Shown in pieces: positions 28,859 to 40,004 of a stretch of 64,000 nt of DNA. The stretch lies in assembly GCF_002154225.1 (NCBI RefSeq), contig NZ_MTSE01000006.1:62001-126000 (forward strand), read 5' to 3'. The first letter of the stretch is position 1. The number at the start of each line of letters is the position of its first letter. Under the pieces are notes generated by a model that was given only the letters and a program-made list of their open reading frames with translations, was not told where the DNA came from and did no database searches. Both the position numbers and the translations under genes were made by a program. Source of the DNA: Hymenobacter crusticola. GTDB lineage: Bacteria; Bacteroidota; Bacteroidia; Cytophagales; Hymenobacteraceae.

Positions 28859-29542
28859 ATGAGTCACGTCGATACGCCTTTAGAGCATGATGACCGGATG
28901 GAGTTTCAACTGGAGCGCCTGATCCTGTTTACGGATGCGGTGTTTGCCATTGCCATCACGCTGCTCGTCATCGAGATAAAAGTGCCGGAACTACACCACG
29001 TACAGTCAGAGCGGGCTGTAATGATCGCCACGCTGAACTTGTTACCTAAGTTTATAGGCTTTCTGGTGGCGTTCTTCGTCATTGCCATTTACTGGACGGC
29101 GCATCACCGGGTATTCCGTTTCGTGCATCGGTACACGACAGGCCTGATCTGGCTCAACATTGTGTTCTTGTTGAGCATTGTGCTAATGCCTTTTACGGCC
29201 GCTTTCCAAGGGGATTATCCCACTATGAAAACCCCATGGATCCTGTATGCTTGCTGCGTCATTTTTACGGGGCTAATGCAGGTTAGGCTCCAAGTATACA
29301 TCCGCAACCCCGCGCGTGGTCTGACCCTTCGTCATCATAGCACCCACCCCGACCTCGATCCTTTCCGGCCGCTAATCTCCGTCTTAATTTTCTCGCTTAG
29401 CCTTGTCTTGTCTGCCGTTGGCTTCATCCTAGCAGCCAAGTTTACCTTACTCCTCATTTGGCCATTCATGGTTTTGTATAATCGCTACCGCTATCGGCCT
29501 TTGTTGCGCGCATACGAGCAACGCTTTGGCGTTGCAGCTTGA
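28859..29542 (+). CDS. TMEM175/DUF1211-family membrane protein
   Basis: A 227-residue protein with six hydrophobic segments. The first carries RLILFTDAVFAIAITLLVIEI, the RxxxFTDAVFAI motif of the bacterial TMEM175 family, in which the FSD/FTD residues line a K+-permeable pore; bacterial members have one six-helix repeat and work as tetramers. It follows the DUF4142 cluster on the same strand but beyond a terminator, so it is probably a separate unit. Confidence 0.85.
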   Translation: MSHVDTPLEHDDRMEFQLERLILFTDAVFAIAITLLVIEIKVPELHHVQSERAVMIATLNLLPKFIGFLVAFFVIAIYWTAHHRVFRFVHRYTTGLIWLNIVFLLSIVLMPFTAAFQGDYPTMKTPWILYACCVIFTGLMQVRLQVYIRNPARGLTLRHHSTHPDLDPFRPLISVLIFSLSLVLSAVGFILAAKFTLLLIWPFMVLYNRYRYRPLLRAYEQRFGVAA

Positions 29543-29773
29543 ACGGCTTTTAGAAAAGTAGAGGCTCCATTACCCTAGCTTGACTTGTTCGGCTGAGTAG
29601 CAGGCTGCCGCTACAGGAGGCAGTAGCGCAACCTAGGCTAACGCCCGTTTGCAGTGCACGGGAAGAACTCGGTTTATCCTACTGGTTCTTAAACAAGTAG
29701 CTATTCGGCGGTAACCTGTAGTTATCGGCTGCGCTCGAATTGCTTCGGCTCAGACCTAGCGAGTGCAGCCCTT

Positions 29774-31276
29774 CTACCGGTAGCCAAATCGGTAGCGCAG
29801 CCCTAGGGTTAATCCACCGGCCATGAAGGACCCAGACTCCACGTAGGGAGAGCCTGCTTGCAAGTCGTTCTTGCCTTTTTGAAAGATAGTGCGCATGTCC
29901 TTGTTCATTATGATTTCGGTGACCGCCTGCACCCGGCGCCGGCGCCCAAACGCATAGCTAGCATCGACACCTAGGGCAGCGTGCAGACCAAACGCCCGCC
30001 GTTGAAAGCCAAACGTTTTCTGGGTGGTGACCTGGCGGTTGACGATGGCGTACTCCCGGAAGGTAACCGACGACCACACGGGTACTAAGCCTCCCACCGC
30101 ATCGAACTGCATTCGGCGCAGAAAAGATGGCGTGAGCGAATAACGCAGCAGCACGGGCAATGCCAGCCCCCTTTCCTTAAGGGTGTGGTTGGGCACGCTA
30201 AAAGTGCCTTCAGGCGTATCGAAAACGGTACCTACAGGCTCCTCGTTAAAGGTTTCGCCATACTGAAATCCGAGCTGTAGGGCTAGGCGCGGTGCCAAGT
30301 AGTAACCCGCATACACGTAGGGAATTGGCCCCGCCGACACATATTGCGCATACACGCCGTAGCCGTCGCGGTAGCTGGTGGGGTAAGTCGTCGTTTGAGT
30401 TTCGGTGGGTGAAGTCTTCACCACGGCAGCTGGGTAGGGTGTTTGCCGGGAGTAACGTACATGGTAGAAGTAACCGCCTATTTCGGCACCCGCGAAGAAG
30501 CGCGGGCGTAGTGTTACTATCTCGCTGGCTGGCGCCAACCGCTTGTGATAAGGCGCTGGCTGAGGCCCTAGGGTCAGCCCGATGCGTGTGGTGCCGACCA
30601 AGTAGCTCACCATAGGTTTGCCAGCCAACAATAGAGTAGCAACGCCCGTGTTAACATCCACAAAGCCGCGGCGACCTAGGCGGCGCTGCAAACCGTAAAG
30701 TAACGCCACATCGGCGGTGGCGAACCGCCGCCCGCTGTTGCGGTACAGAAAATGAGCTGTTTCGCGCGATTCCTGGCCTAAGCCAGCATTTAGGGCCAGG
30801 GAGAAATAATTAGCCGAGAAGTTCCCGACGTTTTTGCCCAGTAAGAGGCGCCGCTCCCGATTGTAGTAATAGCGTCCGGCCGCTTGCACTTGCAGATCTA
30901 GGCGCTGGCGGGTCTTGGTGGTGGCTTCGGGACGGAAGGAGGAAATAGCGGGGCTGATTTCCCCCAACACCGACCAGGCCGGGTCACGCAGCTTGTGCTC
31001 ATACGCTAGGTGTAAGCCGTAGCGGGTATAACGCGTGCCGTCCCCCAAGGCATTGGTGTTGGGCTGGAGGTTATTTAACCCTAGCTTCCAGAGGCTGCGC
31101 TGCTCTTCCTGTACGCGCAACGGCGCAGTAGTCAGCGGCGGAGTAGCCACCTCTTCGCCATAATGCAGACGCGTGGTGTCGGGAACAGTTTGGGCTAACG
31201 CCCCAATTGACGACCCAAGCAGCAGGCCGGCCCAAAGCAAGAGCCGACGCCCTCGAAAACGATACAGAGTAGCCAT
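29774..31276 (-). CDS. Outer membrane beta-barrel protein of the sigma-factor operon
   Basis: A 500-residue protein with a signal peptide (hydrophobic core near residues 12-28, cleavage after ALA). The mature protein alternates strand-like segments with many Tyr and Arg residues and ends in the amphipathic segment LGLRYRFGYR, typical of outer membrane beta-barrels. I do not recognise a family function. It is the last gene of a four-gene unit (33477 down to 29774) and starts 19 bases after the 31296-32237 gene ends. It is a likely target or sensor in the regulon of the ECF factor. Confidence 0.7.
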   Translation of the reverse strand: MATLYRFRGRRLLLWAGLLLGSSIGALAQTVPDTTRLHYGEEVATPPLTTAPLRVQEEQRSLWKLGLNNLQPNTNALGDGTRYTRYGLHLAYEHKLRDPAWSVLGEISPAISSFRPEATTKTRQRLDLQVQAAGRYYYNRERRLLLGKNVGNFSANYFSLALNAGLGQESRETAHFLYRNSGRRFATADVALLYGLQRRLGRRGFVDVNTGVATLLLAGKPMVSYLVGTTRIGLTLGPQPAPYHKRLAPASEIVTLRPRFFAGAEIGGYFYHVRYSRQTPYPAAVVKTSPTETQTTTYPTSYRDGYGVYAQYVSAGPIPYVYAGYYLAPRLALQLGFQYGETFNEEPVGTVFDTPEGTFSVPNHTLKERGLALPVLLRYSLTPSFLRRMQFDAVGGLVPVWSSVTFREYAIVNRQVTTQKTFGFQRRAFGLHAALGVDASYAFGRRRRVQAVTEIIMNKDMRTIFQKGKNDLQAGSPYVESGSFMAGGLTLGLRYRFGYR

Positions 31277-31295
31277 GTAATAGGGAGCTGTGCGA

Positions 31296-32237
31296 TTAGA
31301 AGTGGGAGGAAAGCAGCTGGGTTTGTAAAGTCAGGGGGGCGTAGGAAGTGCTCACGCGCACCAAAGGCCGGGCACCCGAGGCTTGTTTGACAGTTAGCGA
31401 AGCTCGACTACCCGAGGCTTTCTTAGCCGCAGCGTAGACTGATGGCACTGTCAAGCTACCTTGCAATACATTTAGCTGGTAGGCAAACTGGTCGAGTTCA
31501 GCGGCACTGATAACAACCTCCGTTCGGTCGGCCTCTACGGTGAGCTTGCGCAGCCCCGCCGCGGGCTGCACTTGCACGCTGCCGTAGTAATTGCGCACAA
31601 AACAGCTGCCACCTAGGTCCAGCAGTTGCACCGCCGACTTATTAGCTTCGCAGGTGAAATCAGCCTGCACGTTGGTGGCGGCTAGGTCAGTATAACGGGC
31701 AGCTACCGTGAGCGTGCCACGCAGACTCCGCAGGGTAATCTGCCCAAAGTTTTGCTCTAATTTCTGCGCTCCGCTAAGGTCGGTCAACGTAGTTTGGCCA
31801 TACGCGTTTACGACCTGCAGTGGGTTGCCAGCGGGCATCCACACGGTGTACTCGGCGCGCAAGTCGCTGCGGACGGCAGCGGCCCCGGTCGGCAACGTGA
31901 AGAAGTTAAGCAAATCGAGCGCACTGCCGTTGCGTTCGAGGCGGTAGCCAGCGGCTTTCAAATCCTGCTCGGCCACGCTGCGGTCGGGATGCCGGGCACT
32001 CAGGCGCAGCACCACCTGTACTTGTGGCTTATCCCAACCCTGCACCCGTAGCGTGGCCTTTTCGGCCCGGATGCGCACCAGCACATGGGGCGGGCACGTC
32101 CACTGCTGCTCTAACGTGCGGGTCACTACCTGTACCTTTTGCTGCGCCCGAGCGCCGATGCTGGCCAGCAGCCAGAGCAATCCTAGCAGCCACCTACCTA
32201 GCGTAGCACAAGGCCACCTATGCGCGGTATACTTCAT
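31296..32237 (-). CDS. Secreted DUF4097-like beta-repeat protein
   Basis: A 313-residue exported protein (signal peptide about residues 12-32, cleavage after ARA). The mature part is a series of short beta-strand repeats (LSGAQKLEQNFGQITLRSLRGTL, DLAATNVQADFTCEANKS, VRNYYGSVQV) as in DUF4097 and related beta-helix adhesin-like proteins of Bacteroidota, usually found next to ECF sigma/anti-sigma genes. Its start overlaps the end of the anti-sigma gene by four bases (ATGA), showing translational coupling. Exact function unknown. Confidence 0.72.
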   Translation of the reverse strand: MKYTAHRWPCATLGRWLLGLLWLLASIGARAQQKVQVVTRTLEQQWTCPPHVLVRIRAEKATLRVQGWDKPQVQVVLRLSARHPDRSVAEQDLKAAGYRLERNGSALDLLNFFTLPTGAAAVRSDLRAEYTVWMPAGNPLQVVNAYGQTTLTDLSGAQKLEQNFGQITLRSLRGTLTVAARYTDLAATNVQADFTCEANKSAVQLLDLGGSCFVRNYYGSVQVQPAAGLRKLTVEADRTEVVISAAELDQFAYQLNVLQGSLTVPSVYAAAKKASGSRASLTVKQASGARPLVRVSTSYAPLTLQTQLLSSHF

Positions 32238-32935
32238 GAGATAATCAGTTGCACCAGTTCGCGGGTAATAGTCGCCCGCATTGTGGTAAGTTGGGCTTGT
32301 TGGCGCACTAGCTCCGGCGACGTGCCGAAGCGGCGAGCAGCTTGTTGCAGGCGGTCCTGCTGCGCTTCCAGCTCATTCAGTTGCGTGCGCAACTCTCGAA
32401 ATTCTTTGGATTGGCATACTGTAGGAAGCGAGGCACAATGCGCATCAATGAAGGATATCCCCTGCTGTTGCAGCGGATCGAGCCTATAAGAGGCCAAGGA
32501 GGTCGAGGTATTGGGAACCACTACTTCTTCGCTGATCGCGATAGATTCGTGCGAGGCGGTAACGACAGGGCCTTCAACCGACGCCGTCGGCCGTAACCAC
32601 CACACGCCTAACAGTAGCAGTACCGCCGCGGCTATGCTAGCTACTCGCCACGCAGGTAGCAGCCAAAGCTTCTGGGCAGCTGGCACCGCTTCATCGGCAG
32701 CAACTACTGTAGGTGTGGCACCTGCATCCAAGCGCCCTAGGATAGCGCTCCACAACTCATCGGCGGGCTCATGCTCGGGGAGCTGCGGCACGGCTTGCGC
32801 AATAGCCTGCTCGGCGGTTAGCTGCGCCGCGATGCGCGGCCACGTCGCCGGATCGGGCTCGTGGTTGGGTAAGCTTGCTACGGCCCGGCGCAGGTTATCG
32901 TGCCCAGCTTCAGTAGGTTCTAATAAATCACTCAT
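32234..32935 (-). CDS. Putative anti-sigma factor
   Basis: A 233-residue protein with a cytoplasmic N-terminus (about 1-85), one membrane helix (about 92-112, AWRVASIAAAVLLLLGVWWL) and a periplasmic C-terminus with a coiled-coil-like stretch (about 175-230). Position and topology fit an anti-sigma factor: it overlaps the ECF sigma gene by four bases at its start and the next gene by four bases at its end. The N-terminus lacks the zinc HxxxCxxC motif but repeats LPxHEPxxxxW twice (LPNHEPDPATW and LPEHEPADELW). Sequence assignment is therefore from context. Confidence 0.65.
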   Translation of the reverse strand: MSDLLEPTEAGHDNLRRAVASLPNHEPDPATWPRIAAQLTAEQAIAQAVPQLPEHEPADELWSAILGRLDAGATPTVVAADEAVPAAQKLWLLPAWRVASIAAAVLLLLGVWWLRPTASVEGPVVTASHESIAISEEVVVPNTSTSLASYRLDPLQQQGISFIDAHCASLPTVCQSKEFRELRTQLNELEAQQDRLQQAARRFGTSPELVRQQAQLTTMRATITRELVQLIIS

Positions 32936-33477
32936 CGGTACAAATGCTGAAGTTTGCGTTGCAGCAAGCGCTTGGCGTGGTACAGCTGCGACTTGCTGGT
33001 GCCCTCCGTGACGCCGAGCAGTTCGGCCACCTCGCGGTGCGAATACCCTTCCACCTCAATGAGGCAGAAGCTAGCCCGGTAGCCCGCCGGCAGTTCGCCG
33101 ATGGCTTTTTCCAGGGCCTCGCCAGTCAGGCTATCGTGCCAAGCCACCAATGGTTCGGGGTGTCGGTCTTGGTCATACACCTCCATGCGCTGCTCGCGCC
33201 GCAGCGTTACCAGCGCCCGCCGCACCACGATGGTGCGAATCCAGGCACCTAGGGTCGACTGCTGGCGGAAACTGCTTAGCTGCTGAAACACCTGCACGAA
33301 AGCGTCCTGCAAAGCATCTTGCGCTAGTTCCCGGTCGCTGAGGATGCGCAGCGCGCACGAGAACATTGCCGTCTTGTAGCGCTGATACAGCCGATACTGC
33401 GCCTGCCGGTCCTGGGCCAGGCAGTCCGCAATCAGCGACTGTTCTTCGGGAGGAAAACTAGAGGACAAGGAGAGCAC
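32932..33477 (-). CDS. ECF-family RNA polymerase sigma factor
   Basis: A 181-residue sigma-70 relative with only regions 2 and 4. Region 2 includes YRLYQRYKTAMFSCALRILSDRELAQDALQDAFVQVF (about 29-65), the -10 recognition and core-binding helices; region 4 ends the protein (YRASFCLIEVEGYSHREVAELLGVTEGTSKSQLYHAKRLL). The start is a GTG at 33477; no in-frame ATG fits. It is the first gene of a four-gene operon with overlapping stops and starts and probably autoregulates it. Confidence 0.9.
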   Translation of the reverse strand: MLSLSSSFPPEEQSLIADCLAQDRQAQYRLYQRYKTAMFSCALRILSDRELAQDALQDAFVQVFQQLSSFRQQSTLGAWIRTIVVRRALVTLRREQRMEVYDQDRHPEPLVAWHDSLTGEALEKAIGELPAGYRASFCLIEVEGYSHREVAELLGVTEGTSKSQLYHAKRLLQRKLQHLYR

Positions 33478-33618
33478 AGGCTGCGTATTTGCCCTAAAGT
33501 GTCGAGCCGCCTTGAGAAGGTTGGTTGGGAAGAAAAATATTTTTGCAGGCTATACCTACTCCTGCTTCTCCTTTACCTATTTTCCGACCACTTACCTGTT
33601 TTTCACAGAATTATCTCA

Positions 33619-34047
33619 ATGAAGAAACTCTATTTACTTGTGACTATCTGCGGTACTAGTGCAGCGGCGCACGGCCAACTTAACGTAGCCTATCATCAAT
33701 CGGCTTTGCCTTTCGCTTCTATTTCTTACGACTTTGGCCGTTTCCATCCCGATTTTCGAGTGGGTGTCGATGCCTTCACTTCCAACCTGAATCCGGAGCT
33801 AACCCTGAATTATAAGTTCGTCAACAAGGAAGATTATTACGTTTACGGTGGTATTGGAGGTCGCACCAACAACTTAGCTGGCGCTGTGGTCCCGGTGGGC
33901 GTAGTCGTGTTTCCATTTGCCAGGAAACGGCTAGGCTTTCACACTGAGCTAGCTGTTATCGGCATTGGTGAGAATGGTACGGTGCTGCGAGGAAGCTGGG
34001 GTGTCAAGTTCCGCTTCGGCCGGGCCGAAGAAGGGCCTGGGCTATAG
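33619..34047 (+). CDS. Small outer membrane protein, 142 residues
   Basis: The ATG at 33619 gives a signal peptide (KKLYLLVTICGTSAAAHG, cleavage near residue 20). The mature part is made of about eight strand-like segments with aromatic ends (SISYDFGRF, ELTLNYKFV, DYYVYGGIGG, SWGVKFRFGRA), which fits a small outer membrane beta-barrel. Function unknown. It is divergent from the ECF sigma gene and may be in its regulon; the 141-base intergenic region would hold both promoters. Confidence 0.65.
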   Translation: MKKLYLLVTICGTSAAAHGQLNVAYHQSALPFASISYDFGRFHPDFRVGVDAFTSNLNPELTLNYKFVNKEDYYVYGGIGGRTNNLAGAVVPVGVVVFPFARKRLGFHTELAVIGIGENGTVLRGSWGVKFRFGRAEEGPGL

Positions 34048-34141
34048 CGAACAAGCGTTTTTTACACCTCTAAACCCGGCTTTGCGCTCACACGAAGTTC
34101 TGATAGACAATATATTAACTGGCACATGTAGCTCATTTAAT

Positions 34142-34180
34142 ACACAAGCGCCCGCACTTTTATAGTGCGGGCGCTTGTGT
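34142..34180. terminator. Bidirectional hairpin between convergent genes
   Basis: Perfect 17-base arms (34142-34158 / 34164-34180) with a five-base AT loop lie between the small outer membrane protein and the end of uvrA. Confidence 0.8.
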
Positions 34181-34199
34181 TATTACCTTATGGCAGTAG

Positions 34200-37160
<2,961 letters not shown>

Positions 37161-37183
37161 GCAAAGCGGTAGAAAGAAGTCTG

Positions 37184-37191
37184 CAAAGGTA
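37184..37191 (-). promoter_or_regulatory. Candidate -7 element of uvrA
   Basis: On the minus strand this reads TACCTTTG, matching TAnnTTTG, 24 bases before the ATG. No LexA-like site was recognised. Confidence 0.45.
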
Positions 37192-37432
37192 CGCAAAACC
37201 TACCCCTATAGCTACTCCGAATAGCTTATTAGCCAGTAGGATTAGCTAACGAAGGCGCTGTTAGGCGTTCGGCAGATGAGCTATAACAACAGCCCTACCC
37301 GAAATGTCTCATCAGCCACGAAAGTTCTTTTACGCACCCAGCAGTCGGGCTCTAGCGGGCCGTCCTGGCTTTGTTCTTGTCCTGTCTTCATTGATTCATC
37401 ATTATTCTCAACCCTCTGCTTGTTCTCGCTTT

Positions 37433-37885
37433 ATGAATAAATCCTCTGCCTTCGCTTTTGCGGGCCTGCTTGCCTTATCGCTGTGGGGTGCCCCCACGCA
37501 TGCTCAACAGATAAATAGTAACATCACTACGCCTGCGTGGGGGCCAGCGGCACCAGCAGGTTCGCAGTACTACTACATTCCGGAGGTAGGCGGCTACTAC
37601 GACCTGCGCGACCAATATTACGTGGTAGAGCGCCAGGGCAAGTGGCAGCGCGTGCGCACGCTCAGTGGCTACTCGCCCAGCAGCTTCCACCCCGTCGTGA
37701 TTGACTACCGCGGCAATCAGCCCTGGGCTCAGCTCACGCGTCACCAACAGCTATACCCAGTAAGCTTGCCCCCGGGCCAAGTAAAGCGCTTGGAAAACGG
37801 CAAAGGCTTACCGCCCGGCCAAGCCAAAAAGCTGTACGGCGGCGGTCATGGCAATGGTAACGGGAAAGGCCACGGCAAGCATTAA
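37433..37885 (+). CDS. Secreted protein with repeated LPPGQ motif and His/Gly tail
   Basis: The ATG at 37433 gives a signal peptide (MNKSSAFAFAGLLALSLWG, cleavage after THA). The 150-residue protein has an aromatic-rich core (QYYYIPEVGGYYDLRD...YVVERQGKW, residues 45-70), a repeat LPPGQVKRLENGKG/LPPGQAKKLYGGG and a Gly/His/Asn/Lys tail that may bind metal ions. The LPPGQAKKL pattern resembles periplasmic RcnB-like proteins, but I cannot assign a function. Its end meets the next gene in a 48-base perfect palindrome. Confidence 0.7.
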   Translation: MNKSSAFAFAGLLALSLWGAPTHAQQINSNITTPAWGPAAPAGSQYYYIPEVGGYYDLRDQYYVVERQGKWQRVRTLSGYSPSSFHPVVIDYRGNQPWAQLTRHQQLYPVSLPPGQVKRLENGKGLPPGQAKKLYGGGHGNGNGKGHGKH

Positions 37886-37890
37886 AATCT

Positions 37891-37938
37891 CTCAACGTAA
37901 AACGGCTCAGACCTAGGTCTGAGCCGTTTTACGTTGAG
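37891..37938. terminator. 48-base perfect palindrome at the end of two convergent genes
   Basis: Two 24-base arms with no loop, centred on ACCTAGGT (37911-37918). The stop codon of the 37913-39574 gene, and the eight codons before it, lie inside the palindrome, so coding sequence and terminator overlap. Confidence 0.8.
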
Positions 37939-39574
37939 GTTGCGCCTTTTGGGCTAGCTGTTGCCAGCTTGTCGTAAGTGTGACGTCAGCGGCGGCAGGC
38001 ATCTGCTGCTTTGCGAACAAGGCTTCTATAAAGATCATGTCGGCGTCGCGGTTCATACTGGCCGCTGCCAGAATGCGGCCATGCTGCACGTACAGCGCCA
38101 AGAAGTCTTGCTTACTTACGTCGCCATGGTACATGATGGTATCATAGTGCTCGGCATGCCCCACGTAGCGCAAGCTCTTACCATATTGCTGCGTCCAGAA
38201 GAACGGCACCCCCGTGTACTTTTCCTGCCGGCCTAGCATATTGAGCGCCGCTACGCGCCCTTGCTGTTGGGCCAAGCGCCAGTGCTCCATGCGCGTTATG
38301 TTGCCCGTTGCGGCCAACGGGAAATGCGCGATGTCGCCGGCTGCGTAAATGCCGGGCGCAGCTTGCAGATGTTCATCTACGCGCAGGCCGCCGTCAGGCT
38401 CCAGGTCGAAGGCAGTTTGCAAGAAATCAGTAGCAGGCCGCACGCCCACACCGAGTACTACCAAATCGGCGGGTAGCACTTGGCCGGTTTTCAGCCGCAC
38501 GCCGGTCACTTGGGCCCCCTCTCCTACTATCTCAATCACATCCGCTTCGGCCGCGAAAGCAACACCATGCTGGTGGTGCAACTGCCGAAACATAGCGCCA
38601 ATTTCTGGGCCTAGCACTTTCGCGAAAGGCTCCTTGCTTTGGGCGATTACCGTTACGTGGCGCTCTTCGCTCGTCAGACTGCTCGCTACTTCCATCCCGA
38701 TAAAGCTAGCCCCTATAATGACCACTTGCCGGGCACTCTGAGCCAGTTGCAGGATTTTATTCGCGTCGGCTTGCGTGCGCAGGAGCACCACCCCCGCGAG
38801 GTTATGGCCGGGCACATTAGGCAACGATTTCGGCGTAGTGCCGGGCGCTAGCAGGAGCTTGTCGAAAGCTAGGTTAGCTCGGTCTGCTAGCCGCAGCTCT
38901 TGCTTCTCCCGGTCGAGGCCAATGACGCGCGTGTTTGTGAGTAGCTCAATGCGGTGTTGTTCGTAGAAAGCGGATTGGCGCAGGGGTAGGTTTTCGGGCT
39001 GGGCTTTGCCAGCTAGGTAGGCTTTGCTGAGCTTGGTTCGGTCGTAGGGTTCAAACTCATCGGCTGACACCATAAGCAGTCGTCCGGTGAAGCCTTCGGC
39101 ACGCAGCGTTTGAGCGGCAAGCTGCCCAGCCGCACCGCCACCAACTAGCACAAACGTACGTTCTTCCGCATGCCTAGCTTCTACCATGTCGGGCGCCGCG
39201 CCGCCTACTTCGGCGGTAGGTGTGGCGTTTAGGTCGCTCATCGAAGCGGCGGGGTTATCCGGTAGCGTTACCCATACCCGGCCTTCCGCCTCCCGTACCC
39301 TGAACGAGGGCAGATGGTCCAGGGCTGGTGGCTCGCAAAGGTGACCATCGGCTACCCGAAAGCAGGCATGATGCCACGGGCAGACCAACTGGCCTTCCAC
39401 GATCTTGCCTTTCTCCAGGGGCGCGCCGTAATGCGGGCAGTGTGCGGCATACGCTAGGTACTCGCCAGCGTGACGAATCAACAGCACCGGGGGGCCATCG
39501 TTGGCAGTCGGAAAAGCGCGCAGTTCTCCTTCCTGGAGCGCATCGAGGGAGGTTAAGTCAATTTCGGTAGGCAT
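37913..39574 (-). CDS. Rieske-domain FAD/NAD(P)-dependent oxidoreductase (AIFM3-like)
   Basis: A 553-residue fusion: an N-terminal Rieske [2Fe-2S] domain (CPHYGAPLEKGKIVEGQLVC and PWHHACF, the Cys-x-His and Cys-x2-His ligands, about residues 45-70) followed by a pyridine nucleotide-disulphide oxidoreductase domain with FAD site FVLVGGGAAGQLAAQTL (about 142) and NAD site VVIIGASFIGMEVASSL (about 286). This layout is shared with eukaryotic AIFM3 and bacterial relatives of reductases for dioxygenases. I use ATG 39574; the longer frame up to 39700 overlaps the divergent next gene. Electron acceptor unknown. Confidence 0.88.
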   Translation of the reverse strand: MPTEIDLTSLDALQEGELRAFPTANDGPPVLLIRHAGEYLAYAAHCPHYGAPLEKGKIVEGQLVCPWHHACFRVADGHLCEPPALDHLPSFRVREAEGRVWVTLPDNPAASMSDLNATPTAEVGGAAPDMVEARHAEERTFVLVGGGAAGQLAAQTLRAEGFTGRLLMVSADEFEPYDRTKLSKAYLAGKAQPENLPLRQSAFYEQHRIELLTNTRVIGLDREKQELRLADRANLAFDKLLLAPGTTPKSLPNVPGHNLAGVVLLRTQADANKILQLAQSARQVVIIGASFIGMEVASSLTSEERHVTVIAQSKEPFAKVLGPEIGAMFRQLHHQHGVAFAAEADVIEIVGEGAQVTGVRLKTGQVLPADLVVLGVGVRPATDFLQTAFDLEPDGGLRVDEHLQAAPGIYAAGDIAHFPLAATGNITRMEHWRLAQQQGRVAALNMLGRQEKYTGVPFFWTQQYGKSLRYVGHAEHYDTIMYHGDVSKQDFLALYVQHGRILAAASMNRDADMIFIEALFAKQQMPAAADVTLTTSWQQLAQKAQPQRKTAQT

Positions 39575-39692
39575 AAGCGGGGGCGTAGGAAGCTCGTCTT
39601 TTACCCAACGCATAGCAGCACGACCGGGTTGGGCAGGCTTACGTATGAAAGGGCGTAGCTTTTTCCACCCTACTGTACCTAGCTTCTCGTCT

Positions 39693-39938
39693 ATGTCCAC
39701 CTACACGCCCATCAGCTGCTCCTTCTACGACGAACTGGAAGCGCTTGCCACCAAGCACCAACCTTGCACGCTCGTCTACCGCACCGAGCGCGACTCTCCG
39801 CCTATCACATACCAAGGCGTTATTGCGGATCTGTTCATCAAGGACAAAGTAGAATACCTGCGCCTTTCCGATGGCTTCGAGTTGCGCCTCGATGCGCTGC
39901 TCGCCGTTGATAACAAGGAGCTGCGGGACTACTGCTAG
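39693..39938 (+). CDS. Rho-binding antiterminator (Rof)-like protein
   Basis: An 81-residue protein beginning MSTYTPISCSFYDELEALAT and ending RLDALLAVDNKELRDYC. The spacing of the ISCxxYDELEALA, GVIADLF and EYLRLSDGFELRLD segments matches Rof/YaeO, which binds Rho and blocks termination; the fold is a small Sm-like beta barrel. Sequence evidence alone cannot prove activity on Rho. The start at 39693 is the only ATG giving this N-terminus. A T-rich terminator follows and the gene converges with asnS. Confidence 0.75.
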   Translation: MSTYTPISCSFYDELEALATKHQPCTLVYRTERDSPPITYQGVIADLFIKDKVEYLRLSDGFELRLDALLAVDNKELRDYC

Positions 39939-39948
39939 CTTTCCTTTC

Positions 39949-39986
39949 AACAAAAAAGCAGCCTCTTATGGGGCTGCTTTTTTGTT
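39949..39986. terminator. Terminator between the rof-like gene and asnS
   Basis: Perfect 15-base arms (39949-39963 / 39972-39986), AACAAAAAAGCAGCC and its complement, giving U-runs on both strands. Works for both convergent genes. Confidence 0.85.
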
Positions 39987-40004
39987 GTTTGCAAAATCTG
40001 CGGA

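Noticed and set aside
37913..39700. Longer start for the Rieske/FAD protein at 39700
   Set aside because: It would overlap the start of the divergent Rof-like gene and add residues without Rieske-family similarity.
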